Assembly (NCBI GenBank): GCA_003290165.1
Contig: QNQO01006267.1
Location: 62,001-126,000 of the forward strand
Origin: Berberis thunbergii
Lineage: Eukaryota > Streptophyta > Magnoliopsida > Ranunculales > Berberidaceae
DNA length: 64,000 nucleotides
Direction: 5' to 3'
The notes beneath the pieces were generated by a model, which was not told the origin of the DNA, did no database searches, and saw only the letters and a list, made by a program, of their open reading frames with translations. Positions 47,051 to 59,309 of the stretch are shown piece by piece; position 1 is the first letter of the stretch, and the number at the start of each line of letters is the position of its first letter. The position numbers were made by a program, and so were the translations under genes.

Positions 47051-47764
47051 GCAAAGATGAATTTGAGTTGGGTCAGTGTCCTCATGCTCAAACGGACCGA
47101 CATCTATTATCAGCAAAGGCCACTTATGCAGACACATAGATCACCCGACTACTGCCTATATAAATGCTACATAGTGTGTCAACCCGAGCTCACAATGCCC
47201 GACTCTGTACGAATGCTCTTACGCATATGTTCGGCTATCGCCCATAGCAGCAGTTGCAGCTGACCAATCAGACAAGCAAGGTAAGCCTCCAACAACTTAC
47301 CTTGTGGATGATACACAGCTCGGGAGCCCAACCCTCGGCTAACTTGTCCGCGACATGCACACTATCGGACATGACTACACAACAATGACCATGAGTCATT
47401 CACAACGCAAACGATCAAGCTCTCTACTACAGACGGACCACTCGACGTCCTATTGATTCAACTAGCCTATCCCAAAACAAGACGACAAGGCAAAATGAAA
47501 AACATACAATAGATAAAACGAACACAAAACGGATAAAAACTATTTTCATTAACGATCGGAACAAAAAGGGTACAAGTATACAAAGTTTAATCCTTATCAG
47601 AAGAAGGTACATAGATAGAAGAATTAAGCTTTACGAAGGAATGAGCAGAAGTCGCATCTACACACGTCATGGCCTGAGCATCCGGGTTCGAACAACCCTC
47701 TTCGTCCGAGACTCAAAAACAACAACAAGTCTATGTACGACATCTTCTAATATCGGCCAAGATC

Positions 47765-50065
47765 CCATTCTGGATTCTCCTCCTTCATCAGCGCTAGCAG
47801 CTCCAACCTGTTATGTATGACCCAGCGGAACTCGCACTTGCCTTGTTCCTGCAGAAGCTCTTCTTCGCGCGCCTTCACGTCGGCCAGTTCACGCTCTAAC
47901 AACTCTAGCTTGCCAATGCGCGTCAACCTAAGACTGCTTTGTAGCCAGACTACTCTTCACAGCACCGAGTTCATGCTTTTCCAGTTTGAGCCGGTCGTTG
48001 GCCTTCCTCGCCCCCCGAGCATTGAACTCCACATCGGCCTCTAGTTGCTGCTTCTAAGCGGCTTAGTCGGCATATTTCAAAACACTCTCTTCAGCGAGAG
48101 ACCGCAGTGCAGTGCTTGCCTCAGCCGCAGCTTTCTGTGTGACTTCCAAATCTTGGCGAGTCCGACCCAATACCTATTTGAGTATGTCTCTTTTAGATGC
48201 CGCCTCAGCCAAATTACTATCAAGGGCCTCTAAGCGAGCCCTCTGAGTTGCAGCAGCCATGGTTGCTTGCTCCAACTTCTTCTCCTCAACCAGTTTCTGT
48301 AGTCACTCAATTTCATAAAGCGCGTCAGAATACATCGCCTGCATATGCGAGGAGACACGCTCCATGGTGTATACTCTCTCATGAGCCTCCTCGACTTTTG
48401 TCCCAACAACGGCCACCAACATATGGTACTTTAAGCCCTTATCCATTCGCCCCTCTAGTGTATCCTTATCGGGTTTTGGAGCGTAATCCATCAGCCAGCT
48501 ATGATGCCTGCTAATATGCTTCCTTGAAGCATACTCCACGTCAACCTCCTGGTGCCATACCTGAGTGCTCATCCTTACCAAGTCTGGTGCAAACATGATT
48601 ATCCGCGCACCCTGATAGAATTTTCTCGGGTCAGGAATCACGCTGGCATCACCCTTCACAGTCACCACTATCTCCAAGCTTTCCTCCGCAACTTTTTCCT
48701 TGTTACGAGCAGCCGACCCTTTACTGCGTGACAACTCAATAGGATCTGGAGGAAGGGGAGGAAGCAAATATCCAAAAGGCCCTCCAACACCTCGAGCTGT
48801 GGCCTGGAACGAGACGGTAAACAATGTGGACTACAAGAAACTTAGTCTGTGCCACCATGGCCACTATCAGACATCACACTAAAGAGACGATCAGATTCCA
48901 CAACCTCGGGCGGATCTTCACAGGAACCTTCTATTGGAACAGTCTTGCGCGAATCAGCACCGACAAAAGCCGCCATTGCAATTCGCACCCGTCGCTTGCT
49001 CAAAGCTTCGGCCTGCGCATCATTAAGGTTCGACCTATTTTCAACTCCGGCAAGACGCATGTAATCTTTCTCCCAGCCGGATACACCAGTCTCCACCCTA
49101 ACGGGCCGATCAGGCTCACACTCTTCACTCATTGGAGTGGGTCGTGCTGAAAAAAACTTGGTTATGATACGAGACCTTTTTGAACTCACCAAAGAGGCAA
49201 GCGTCTCAGACGACTCTTCCATGTCGGATAAAACATGAGTTTTGGCCTCAGTAGCCTTCCTTTTCCTAAATGGGGCCCCCTCTTAAGGCTTGACTCGCGA
49301 CATTCGATAGAGAGTGGGGGCTACATGCCAGTTGTCTCACAACCCACTACGGATGAAGTTGGGGACGCATATGACATCCACCACGTTCCTTGTTGACAAG
49401 TCGCAGAGCGGGTTTTGCTCCTCTAGGGTAAGAGGAGTAGTGAGAAACCTTCCTGTAAGAAAACACAAGCAATGATTAGCATGCAATCAAGTGCACAAAA
49501 TCATAGAGAAAATCTGCACTTACGAAGTGGTTTGAACTCCCGCTCCAGAGAACGATCCTTGAACCGAAAGTACTTTGAATTCGCAAGGGCTAAGAAGCAA
49601 TACTTCTGCCAGAACTTGAAGTCATCAGGCAGATTTGTAAAGCAAGTCGGCGACGTCATCTTGCAGACGATGTTACTCTTCAGTCAATGAGAAGTTAACA
49701 ATTGGATTACTCGCGGAGTCACTGAGATGTCAGTCCCCTTCGCCTTAATCAGAATGAGAAGGATAATCCGATATCCATTAGTCCCCAACTAGGCCGGAGT
49801 AATCCCAAGGAAGTCCAAGAATTCCCAAATCACGTCCAGAATAGGAAAACACACTCTAGTTTGAAGCATCCCACGATGCCAGCAGATGACCCCACCGGTG
49901 GCAACATTGGTGTTTGATCACCCTTCAGGACAGACAACGACAGATCCTCAGGGACTCCAAACTTCGTACGAATTTCAGCAAGGCCAGGCTCAGAAAGCAA
50001 TCTGTCTTCGAAAAACTCCTGGCCCCTGGCCAAGGTTGTGTCATCAAAAATGTTTTGTTGAGCCA
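47765..50065 (-). pseudogene. Antisense ORF of the Tat-lineage element, spliced and decayed
   Basis: On the minus strand an ATG at 50065 begins MAQQNIFDDTTLARGQEFFE. Pieces follow in shifting frames: CFTNLPDDFKFWQKYCFLA, then (after a predicted intron) RRFLTTPLTLEEQNPLCDL, two open blocks at 49222-48842 and 48824-48303, and a coiled-coil-like Lys/Glu/Leu-rich tail to ~47770. Extra antisense ORFs upstream of the 3' LTR are established for Tat-lineage elements; their function is not understood. Several frameshifts make this copy non-functional. Membership of the Pfam putative-gypsy-type-transposon family is a guess I cannot test. Confidence 0.65.
49453..49523 (-). other. Predicted 71-nt intron in the antisense ORF
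   Basis: The donor GTAAGTGCAG and acceptor TTTTCTTACAG are near consensus. Joining them keeps one reading frame from LEREFKPLR into RFLTTPLTLEEQNPLCDLS, and unspliced readthrough hits a stop. A spliced antisense gene inside a retrotransposon implies its own transcription unit. Confidence 0.65.
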
Positions 50066-50305
50066 TGAAAAAGATAAACAATTTTTTTTAGTCAAAATAT
50101 GAACATAGAATAATCGAATTTCGTACAACGGATGACCTAAATAGGGATTGGGTTCCCGCCTCTTTTCTATTGAACCGATGCACGTTCAATAAATGCTGCG
50201 CACGACTCAAGGAAACGATTTAAACTCAATCATCATGAACAACGTATCTTTACAAGAGATGACTTAGCGAATCGATGTGTCGGCCCACCAACTCAGGGGA
50301 GTAGT

Positions 50306-50980
50306 TGATGATAAACCAAAACGGTCACACTCCCTAAGCCATACATGTGTCATAATGATCTCGAGGAGTTACAAGCCCCAGCGTCAGCCCATCACTGATT
50401 TGGCCCAAGCTGTTCCAAGCCCGCCCAATGCAGTCCGCCAGACGAATTCGAACTCTTACAGCCTGTTAGGCCCATATGTCTCACATCTATCCTTAATACT
50501 CGTAAGCCCTACTAAGGCAAATATCTTAAGGATCAGCTTCGTACATGCAGTTACAACTCTCTGCTTCCAACTAGGAAGCAAATACTAGAGTACATATCAC
50601 ACTGAGAAATTTCCTTTTACGGAATATCCTCAGATAGGGAACTATCCCGCATATCTAGGAACACAGGGCTAACATGAAACTTCCCTCTTACAACATGACT
50701 CCTAATTAGTAAATGATCTCCACGAAGATCTTCTTCCTAAACTACGCCATCGATGACATGGTCGAACCAGGAATCCTACACTACAAATAAAACATGAGGT
50801 TGGTAAGCTAAGGTACACTACAAATTCCATGTTTACAACATTATACCTTCCTTAGATATCTGTCTGACTTTAGCATCGGGGTGCCATCGGCCACCACAAT
50901 GGTGGTCTGTGGCTCACGTGTGTTATTTGTGCAGGTCAGCAGGACTAGGTCACAGCAGGGAGCAAAAAACGCTTGCATTA
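50306..50980 (+). repeat. 3' LTR of the Tat-lineage element
   Basis: 675 bp, from TGATGATAAACC to GCTTGCATTA. The end is one change from CATCA, the inverted partner of TGATG. A purine-rich AACTCAGGGGAGTAG precedes it. It contains the segment missing from the 5' LTR (50855-50980). Confidence 0.7.
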
Positions 50981-51420
50981 AAAGTGTTTCATGATAAATC
51001 CATTCTTTGCAAGTGCTTTGAACCTTTTCAAAATGTTTTTTTATTTAATTCTTGGTTGTGTTTCTTTCCTAGCAAATTACGATATCGATGGTCTTGACCT
51101 TATATTGTGAAAATAGTGTTTTCACTTGGAGCTGTTGAGATTGTTAAGCCTATGGTTGGTCATGCTTTAAAGTCAATGGTCAGCGTCTTAAACCGTTCTC
51201 AAAGCTCCCTACATCAGAAGTCAAGGTTGATCATCAGCGTATTAAACCGTTCTTAGAGTTGCCTAAATCAGAAGTCGATATTGATGTGATGTTATTACAG
51301 AATCTTGTGTATCAGGATTGATGAATTATTTTTCTGCACATCTATGTCTTATAGGTAATTTATGTGTTTCGTTGGCCTGACGACGTTAAGCCCATCGCTC
51401 CTGGGAGGTAACCGAGCTTC
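50981..51420 (+). pseudogene. Athila-like integrase C-terminus, after the Tat insertion
   Basis: Encodes KVFHDKSILCKCFEP, VFLFNSWLCFFPSKLRYRWS and VFSLGAVEIVKP, the C-terminal region of Athila integrases. The block QRLKPFxxLPxSEV is then duplicated (51184-51280). The motif GACGACGTTAAGCCCATCGC followed by TCCTGGGAGGTAACC at 51381-51410 corresponds to the conserved non-coding tail seen after pol in this lineage. Confidence 0.75.
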
Positions 51421-54400
51421 AGTTGTGTCATTCTGATTAGTCTAGATTGATTTTTCAGTTTTTTTTATTGCCTTCCACTCATAGTTGTTAGCTCTGTAAC
51501 GATTTTGCTTACGACTAGTGCATTTTTCATTCGTGTTTTGCATTTTTTTGTGTCATATATGTGATTTATCAGTTTTTCAAAACAAGTCTGCAATTCATAT
51601 GTTTTTTAGCTTTCATTGGTGGATGATTTCTTTGAAATTAGTAAAAACTTCACCATGATAATATTACTCTAACCCTCATCTCTTTTTTTTCTTCATTTAT
51701 TAAGATTATTCTTTTTTTATACATTGAAGAGAATGTTTGGTGTAGGTTTCGAGGAGATTAAGATTATCCCGTAATTTATTAAGATTATTCTTTTTTATTA
51801 AGACTATTCCTTGAGTCACAGATAGGAAATTAATTTCATTCCGTAATTTATTCATTCACATATGCATGGTTGTGTTATTTGAAAATGTAGCATATACACC
51901 AGTAAGGAAATTAGTTATGTAAGGGGATTTGCTGTGCTCAAGCTTCTGATTCCAAGCAGCAACAAAAGTTGTCACTAGTACATAAAATTCCATCCAATCA
52001 CTGCAGTTAGAATACCACTAGCACTTGGATCCGCATATTGTGTTGTCGTCCTACTGACATTTGTTTCAATTCTGCAGGTAAATTAACTAATCACACAGCT
52101 GATGCATTGTAAAACAAGGTGTTTTTGCAAGATTTTTGTCAGATGCTGATGTCCGGGAGGTGATCACCTAAAATTGGTTGTGAGCATGCAAAAACTTGAA
52201 TTGCTCTTCGTCATTGTGTTTCTGTTTGTTCAGTGTGTGTGCTTGAGTCAAATTTGGGTTATAATAAACCCATTATGTTAATTTCTACAAATTCACACAA
52301 TCTGTGTTGATTTCCAGTCTATTAATCCCCTTTAGTTCAGTTAATTTCATGTGTGTGTGTTTGAGTTCATGTTTGTTCATTGTGTGCTTGAGTATCTCCT
52401 AAACAGACAACAATAAACCCATGATACTCATTCTTAGTCCTAAATAATCATTTTCAAGTTAGGCAATAAACTGCTTATTTGTGATTGTGAATTTTGCTTG
52501 TGGTATTTTGATATACCTTTATGTTTATATGGCAGGATGAGGAAGATGAAGAAGCATATGGCAGGAGGAAGATGAAAAAAGAAGAAGTGACTAGAAAAAG
52601 GATTCTATGTGTACTTTGACAAAATAACATTTTCATGCTATATGTAATACCAAATGACATTTATTTTGTTTGAAATTGTTGTTGTTTCATATATTAAACT
52701 AATATGATTATCAAGAAGTGAGATTTTCTTACACGGTTGGAGTTGGATTATATTTAGTGTTGCACTTTTAATAGCAGGTACAATATTGCAAATGAAACCA
52801 ACATATATAGCTAAAAACAAATGGCCAAAAAAAATTTGAGAAGACTTTTTTTTAAAAGCATTTTTAAAGAGCCATGAGTAATCAATTTACAATATTCTAA
52901 AAATGTTGTCGCAAACTATGTAACAACATTTTTAAATGCTATAAAAACGTTACAATAGAGTAATAAACTATATAACAATGTTTTATAAACTCTACAGAAG
53001 AGGTTACAACAACGGAGAGCAAAATGCTATGAAAATCATACTTTCGACAGTGTTCCATAAATGCTATATGCAAAACTTACGATAGCGTTGGCTATCACAG
53101 CGAGCCATTTAACGCTGTTGTATCCTATCGTAGCATTTTCGGCAAGTATAGATGATGATTTGTGGTATAGTGCATCGACACAAGCAAAAGATTGTTCATC
53201 CTAGTGCTTCTAGCTTTATGAAAACAGTAAGTTAGATTTGAACAATTCTCAAAGAAACTATGGTGAATTTGATGCACTGGTTCATTTCCCAATTGTTTTT
53301 ATTAATTCGATTTTTTGTTGTTTAATTTTATTCCGTTAAATTATAAATTTTCAATCGCAGTAACCCCCATTTTAAATTAGTCTAAATAAATTTTAGTTTT
53401 CGATTGTGTCTTCAATCCTCGTAGGTAATATTTGTTCTTTCTACTAGTTAGACAACCGTGCACTTGCGATATAACAATTATGTTTATTTAGCATATTAGT
53501 TTAGGTTAGTAAAATCCACATCAACAACAAAGACTTTAAAAGAGGTATTTTGTTTTTTGACGGATGGACGAGCTAGGGTCTCTCCTTACGAGAGAATGCA
53601 GCGAGATCGATGGAACTTGAGAGAGACTGAGAGAATAAATGGACCGTGGAGGAGTCTAGATAGTATACGAGGATTCTCACTATTTGTTTTTACGTTGAAA
53701 TTGAATTGTGGAGGAGACTGTGCGAGTTCTTCTTTGGTATGTGAGATTGGCTCACTAATAGACATATACATGAGACATTTTATGCCTCTAAATATATAAT
53801 GCTAAGTCAAACTATCTAATAAAAATTATCTCATTATGTGTTCTTTGTGAATTTTTTAGAAATGCAAACACTAATCTGAAATCATACACAAATCGGCACA
53901 ATAAGGTTAAGTTTAACAACTAGAAAGCTCATTAGAAGTTCATATATGTCAAGGAGCATAGATTTTCAAACCCATGAAGTCAAGCATACAAAGCACCATC
54001 ATGTACAAATCTCCAGAAAATCAACATGAATATTTGGAGATCCACATGGACAATTTTATCATCCAAAAAAACTCTACAAACTATGAAAGTTTTAAGTCAA
54101 GATGCACTATCCATCCTCACATTTTTTGACCCATCCCTTATTTGTATAATTCACATCCAAGTCATTTTTTCTTACTTCACTCCGTCACTTTTACCATTTT
54201 TCATATTTTACTCCACCTTCCATATGCACATTATTTTGTTCTCATTCATAAACAACTTCCCATAATTTCATTAAACTCATGTACATGCTCAAAATACAAA
54301 TCACCTATTATCCCTACACATCTTCACACTATCCATATAATAGTCTCACACTTCTTCACCTATAAATACCTTCATGTTTGGACACTCTTGATCACACATG

Positions 54401-55270
54401 ATCATATTTTGGAAAGAACACATTTGAGAGAGAAGTAGTTGTAGAGTTTAGAGAGAAATATGTGGAGTGGAGGCCTAAAGCTTACCATGTTTGGCTAATA
54501 TCTAACCTTAGGGTGTGAGTAAGCTCGTGAAAGGATAATTCCAAGATGGCTACTTTAGATTAGTTTCTTTACATTTTTCATGTATTAAAGAAGTATGTTT
54601 AGTTAGATTGGTGTTGTAATTTGGGTTATGTCATGAGCCTATGAGGTAAGTTAGGTGGTTTGTCTTTCATTATATGAATTCAACTCATGTTTTCTTCTTT
54701 TACTTCTTAAGCTCGAGATTAGATTTGTTTTTATACTTGCAATATCTCCAACAAGCCCCTCAGTACAATATTTACATATTATTAGTTTAAGTTTCACTAC
54801 GATTTATTAGATATTGCATGTTTCCCATTGGTGGATTCTTTTTATGCTTTTAAAACCATTTGATTCCTTAGTTTATAATAAAACTCAGGCTTGAAACAAA
54901 TTTGCTTCTAATGCCATATTTTCCATCCTAAGGTTAAATGAGAGACTACCTTAGGATGAGTTGATGAATTTGAAAAAAAAAAAAAATTTAATCTAAGAAT
55001 GACCATTGCCATCAACTCATGATGCTAAACCCAAAGCCCTAATTCTCACTTCTATATTTTACTTTGCATTTTTATTTCCATTTATTTTATGTTTTTGTCA
55101 ACAATTTATATTTTACTAGGTTAACTATTTCAAGTTTGATGTTACAACAAGTTTTCCAAATTATATAAGCCTTCACCGAGGGATTCGACCTAAACTTGTC
55201 AGTTTCTAATTCAATAGATAACCGTGCATTGCCGGGAAGGGCAATGGAAACTTGTCAGTTTCTAATTCAA
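51421..55270. other. Non-coding region between the two gypsy elements
   Basis: AT-rich, no host gene recognised. It includes a possible CACTA-type terminus at 53172 and a TATA box at 54359-54370 (CCTATAAATACC). The latter may belong to the 5' LTR of the downstream gypsy element, whose primer-binding site is at ~55276. The LTR's left edge was not found. Confidence 0.5.
52840..53172. mobile_element. Possible CACTA-type transposon terminus
   Basis: The segment repeats subterminal-like words (ACAACG, TTACGATAGCGTTGGCTATC, CGCTGTTGTA, CCTATCGTAGCATTTT) in both orientations and ends TTTGTGGTATAGTG, the reverse complement of CACTATACCAC. Such short inverted subterminal repeats next to a CACTA tip are typical of En/Spm-like elements. 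The opposite terminus and the 3-bp duplication were not found. Confidence 0.35.
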
Positions 55271-55310
55271 GTTTTTGGCGTCATTGCCGGGAAGGGCAAT
55301 GGAAACAAGT
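55200..55310 (+). other. Primer-binding region of the second gypsy element, with a local duplication
   Basis: TTTTTGGCGTCATTGCCGGG at ~55275 is the diverged form of the TGGCGCCGTTGCCGGGGA-type primer site found just inside 5' LTRs of Athila-like gypsy elements. The segment CATTGCCGGGAAGGGCAATG with its following bases (GAAACTTGTCAGTTTCTAAT upstream) occurs twice, ~60 bp apart, so part of the LTR/leader junction was duplicated in tandem. Confidence 0.65.
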
Positions 55311-55573
55311 TTTCAAAATAACCTCAAAATAAACTTTTATTGCTTATTACTCGTGTAATTTAGATGCATGTTTATCATTTAAGTGTATTTTTAATCATTT
55401 TATGAACTAGTTTTAAGTCTGAAAATTCATAAACATAAGTATTCATAAACATAAACATAAGCATTCACATATATATAGGTGAATATAAATGGCCTGTGAC
55501 TTACAGAACATATTTCCAATTATAAATTTCAATAGTAGTTGGGGAGATATGAATTTTTGAAGTTGGGTCACTT

Positions 55574-56305
55574 TGTTGGGACAAATACCAATAAAACAAT
55601 ACCAAGAAAATAATCTAAAGCAATAATAAACGAGACACCAAGATTTAAGTGGAAACCCCTTCAATGTGAAGGGAAAAATCACAGGGCAAATCCGAGAGAA
55701 TCCACTAATCAAATAGGAAGAAGTAGAATAACTTCTCAAGTTTTTTGCCCAAAGCTTGAGTAATACAAGGAGTAAATAACACAGGTTACCTCACAGCAAA
55801 TTAACCCAAAAGCTCCTTCAACTTCTTCTACCAAATCAATCGACAAAACTAAGTCGATATCGCAGCCACGTGTGTCACACTTTGTCGTACAAAATTGCGC
55901 CCAAAGAATCCGGCACAAAGTCACCGTCCACGAGCATACAGCCGCACCAAATACCAAAGAGAATACTATGTTGTCTGTTGCTTATTCACGCATCAGCTTC
56001 TCTGAAAACACTATGAATAAAAACTCTGTTTTATGCACCTATTTATACTTGTTTGCAGTCGCCCAACACCACCTCAAATAGAACTTTGTTTTTATTTAAT
56101 TAACCAGCTGCCAGATAGAACTTTGTTTATATTCAAATAGAATTTTGTTTCTTTTTAATTAACACCGCCTCAAATAGAACTTTGTTTTTATTTATTTCTG
56201 TTTTTGTTTCTTATTGAAAACCTTTTTTCCTTATTCAACCAAACTTGAAATTATGTTTGATTACTTACCAAAGTTGGATCCACCCTTATGGGATGGACCT
56301 CAACA
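55574..56305 (-). repeat. 3' LTR of the Tnt1-like element
   Basis: 732 bp from TGTTGGGACAAATACC to GGACCTCAACA on the plus strand, with TG…CA ends. The polypurine tract abuts it at 56306-56323 (minus strand GGAGGGGGAGATT). Confidence 0.9.
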
Positions 56306-56323
56306 AATCTCCCCCTCCAGACC
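56306..56323 (-). other. Polypurine tract of the Tnt1-like element
   Basis: The minus strand reads GGTCTGGAGGGGGAGATT immediately before the LTR start TGTTGAGG. Confidence 0.8.
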
Positions 56324-56351
56324 ATTAGGGAAAAATCACCGCCTAATCATA

Positions 56352-56813
56352 TTAGGCCATTCCAATGAGTTCTCTACAGAACTCATGTTTTCCTTTTGGA
56401 ACTACTTTTGTCATCATGTCAGAAGGATTTTCACTAGTATGAATCTTTGCAACCTGGAAATAATTTTTCTCAAGCACATCACGTATCCAGTGGTAACATG
56501 TATCAATATGCTTGGTAAGTCCATGGTATGTGGCATTCTTACTCAACTCAATAACACTCTGACTATCACACTGCATCACATACTTATTCTGATTCACACC
56601 CAGCTCTTTGAGCAATTTTTTCAACCGTAACATTTCATTCCCTCCTTCAATAATGGTAATATACTCGACTTCAGTAGCTGACAAAGCAACACACTTTTGC
56701 AATCTAGACTGCCAAGCTACAGCTCCCTCTGCAAAAGTGAAAACATAACCTGAAGTCAACCTCTTCTTATCTAAATCACTTTCAAATTTTGCATCTGTGT
56801 ACCCTTTTAACAC
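56352..56813 (-). pseudogene. Tnt1-like RNase H domain
   Basis: An open block of ~153 codons with KGYTDAKFESDL, GAVAWQSRLQKCVALS, a TEVEYI core, CDSQSVIELS and NPSDMMTKVVP. It reaches a natural stop near the purine tract. A small deletion and frameshift at ~56815-56830 disconnects it from reverse transcriptase. Confidence 0.88.
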
Positions 56814-56823
56814 AGCTCCTGAA

Positions 56824-58160
56824 TTACCAAAGCTTTGAAGTACCTTTCAAATATCTCATAATCCATTTAACTGCAGCCCAATGTTCTTTTCCTTGATTTT
56901 CTGAATACCTACTCACAACACCGACTGCTTGAGCAATATCTGGTCTTGTACAAACCATAACATACATCAAACACCCTATAGCGAAGAAGTGTGGAATACC
57001 TGACATATGCTTTTTTTCTTCATCAGTACGAGAAGATAACTTGACACTTAACTTGAAGTGATTAGCAAGTGGAGTACTCACGGGTTTAGCATCATTCATG
57101 TTGAACCTTTCAAGTACTTTTTCAGCATACTTTTCTTGTGACAACCACAACTTAATTTTTCTGTCACGTGTAATCTTCATCCCTAGGATGTGTTGAGTTG
57201 GCCCCAAGTCTTTCATATCAAAAGAGCTAAATTTTTTTTTCAACCTGCCAATCATATCAACATCTTTTCCAACAATTAGCATATCATCAACATAAATCAA
57301 GAGAATAATGAAGCTATCAGGTGAAAAATATCTGACATAAACACAATGGTCTAGAAGTGTTCTCTTGTAGCTATGTCCTACCATAAAGAAGTCAAACTTC
57401 TTATATCACTGTCTCGGAGCCTGTTTTAATCCATAAAGGCTTTTTTTCAATCTGCAAACCATATGTTCTTTCCCTTTCACTTCAAGACCCTCTGGTTGTG
57501 CCATGTAAATTTCTTCATGCAAATCCCCATGAAGAAATGCAGTTTTAACATCTAACTGTTCAATCTCAAGATCCAGGCTAGGTGCAAGACTTAACACCAT
57601 TCTAATGGATGTCATCTTCACCACGGGTGAGAATATCTCATAAAAATCTATCCCCTTCTTTTGCGCAAAGCCTTTTACCACTAACCGAGCTTTGTGCTTC
57701 ACATTCTTTCCATCACCATCCTTTTTCAATTTATACACGCATTTGTATTTCAATGGTTTTCTACCTTTTGGAATCTCAACTAAATCATAAGTACCATTCT
57801 TATGCAAGGAACTCATCTCTTCTTGCATAGCTTTCATCCAACTATTTTTATCTTTATGATCTAGTACTTCTTGAAAAATTTCTGGTTCATCTTCTTCTAT
57901 AAGGAAAACATACTCATCATTGGGATACCTCTTTGAAGGTTGGCGCTCTCTAGTAGACCTTCTTAATTGAGGCTCTACTATTTCTTGCTGAAGGGGTTGC
58001 TCTTCATGCGCAGTCTCATCTGTTTCTACATGATCATCATTAACAACTTCATTTTCTGGCATATGGTCACCAACTATATCATCTGGCATCTCCCCCCCAT
58101 TTTCAACATGCATTAAAGGAGGAGGAAGTGGTGTAAGATCTGCTACCTCATTATTTATCT
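56824..58160 (-). pseudogene. Tnt1-like reverse transcriptase
   Basis: The N-terminal part has [30 protein letters not shown] and [12 protein letters not shown], up to [15 protein letters not shown] at 57406-57408 replaces the Trp codon expected next. The domain then continues in the same frame with the catalytic LLIYVDDMLIVG and VCTRPDIAQAVGVVSRY. A single nonsense mutation therefore splits an otherwise well-kept domain. Confidence 0.88.
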
Positions 58161-59142
58161 GCTTTGGCTTTCTCAAGATCTGCAATGGTATGATCTTCAT
58201 AAAATACCACATATTTACTTCTAATAATTTTCTTATTCTCAGAATCCCATAATCTGTAGCCAAACTGCTCATCTCCATAACCAATGAAAATACATGGAGA
58301 TGCCTTCTCATCAAGCTTTAATTTATTCTCCTTCGGTACATGAACAAATGCTTTACAGCCAAATACCTTCAGATGAGAGTATGAACTATCTTTCCCTTTC
58401 CACACTCTTTCTGGAATGTCACCATCTAAAGGAAATGAAGGAGACATGTTGATGAGATAACAAGCTGTACTAGCAACTTTAGACCAGAATTCTTTTGGCA
58501 TTTTAGCCATGCAAAGTATGCATCTCACCTTTTCTACAATAGTCTGATTCATTCTTTCTACTACCCCATTATGCTGTGGAGTGCCAGAAACTGTCTTTTT
58601 CATGTTGTATACCAATCTTACTACAATAAGCTTTAAATTCTTTTGATGTGTACTCGCCACCATTATCACTGCGGAGACACTTCAAAACTCTACCTGTTTT
58701 TCTTTCAACCTTGGCATGAAAACTGCTGGAATAGCTGAAAAACCTGGTCCTTAGATTTGAGAAAATATATCCACACATTTCTTGATGCATCATCAATAAA
58801 TGTCAAGAAATATCTACAACCACCAAGAGAATCTACTTCAATGGGACTATAAACATCAGTGTAAACCAAAGCTAACAAGCCATATTTTCTTTTTGATGAT
58901 CTACGAAATGCAACTCTATGATGTTTACCAAATAAACAATAATCACAGGGGTTAAGAGGAGTACCTTTAAAGGAGGGAATTAATTTCTTCTTTTGTAAGA
59001 GTTGCATACCTTTCCCACTCATGTGTGCAAGTTGCCTATGCCACAAGTTTGTAGAATAACCATCTTCAACTGCATTCAAACCAGTCTTACACAATTTCAC
59101 CTGAGTCTTGTATAGTGTGAAACACGCCTTACCCTTTGCCAA
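58151..59142 (-). pseudogene. Tnt1-like integrase
   Basis: The HHCC region reads LWHRQLAHMSGKG … CDYCLFGKHHRV. The catalytic Asp residues are in VYTDVYSPI and LRSDNGGEY, and the Glu is in GVVERMNQT. Frameshifts near 58610 and 58710 cut the core into three pieces. The C-terminal part ([29 protein letters not shown]) is open to 58151. Confidence 0.88.
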
Positions 59143-59309
59143 AACAAGTAAACCTTTGGTAAGCTTCCATGCACCATTACCAAACTAATTAATATACCAT
59201 TGTTTATCCAAAACAAGTCCAGAAATTAGGTTCAAACGAAGATCAGGAACATGACGTACATCTTTCAAAGTCAACGTGCACCCCGTATTAGTCTAGACGC
59301 ACACATCAT

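Larger units (their letters stand above)
39506..50980 (+). mobile_element. Tat-lineage Ty3/gypsy retrotransposon inserted in the Athila-like integrase
   Basis: Related LTRs at 39506 and 50306 both start TGATGA and share CCAAAACGGTCACA, CCAGCGTCAGCCCA and TCCACGAAGATC. Flanks AATGT (39501-39505) and AAAGT (50981-50985) fit a 5-bp duplication with one mismatch; the Athila frame NV..FHDK continues across it. The contents are a Tat-type gag, protease, a long non-coding stretch with a tandem array, and an antisense ORF before the 3' LTR. Reverse transcriptase, RNase H and integrase are absent, so this is a deleted derivative. It also hosts a 2555-bp insertion. Confidence 0.8.

Noticed and set aside
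46671..47263. ORFs across the ~128-bp array
   Set aside because: Products of the tandem array; they do not keep frame between units.
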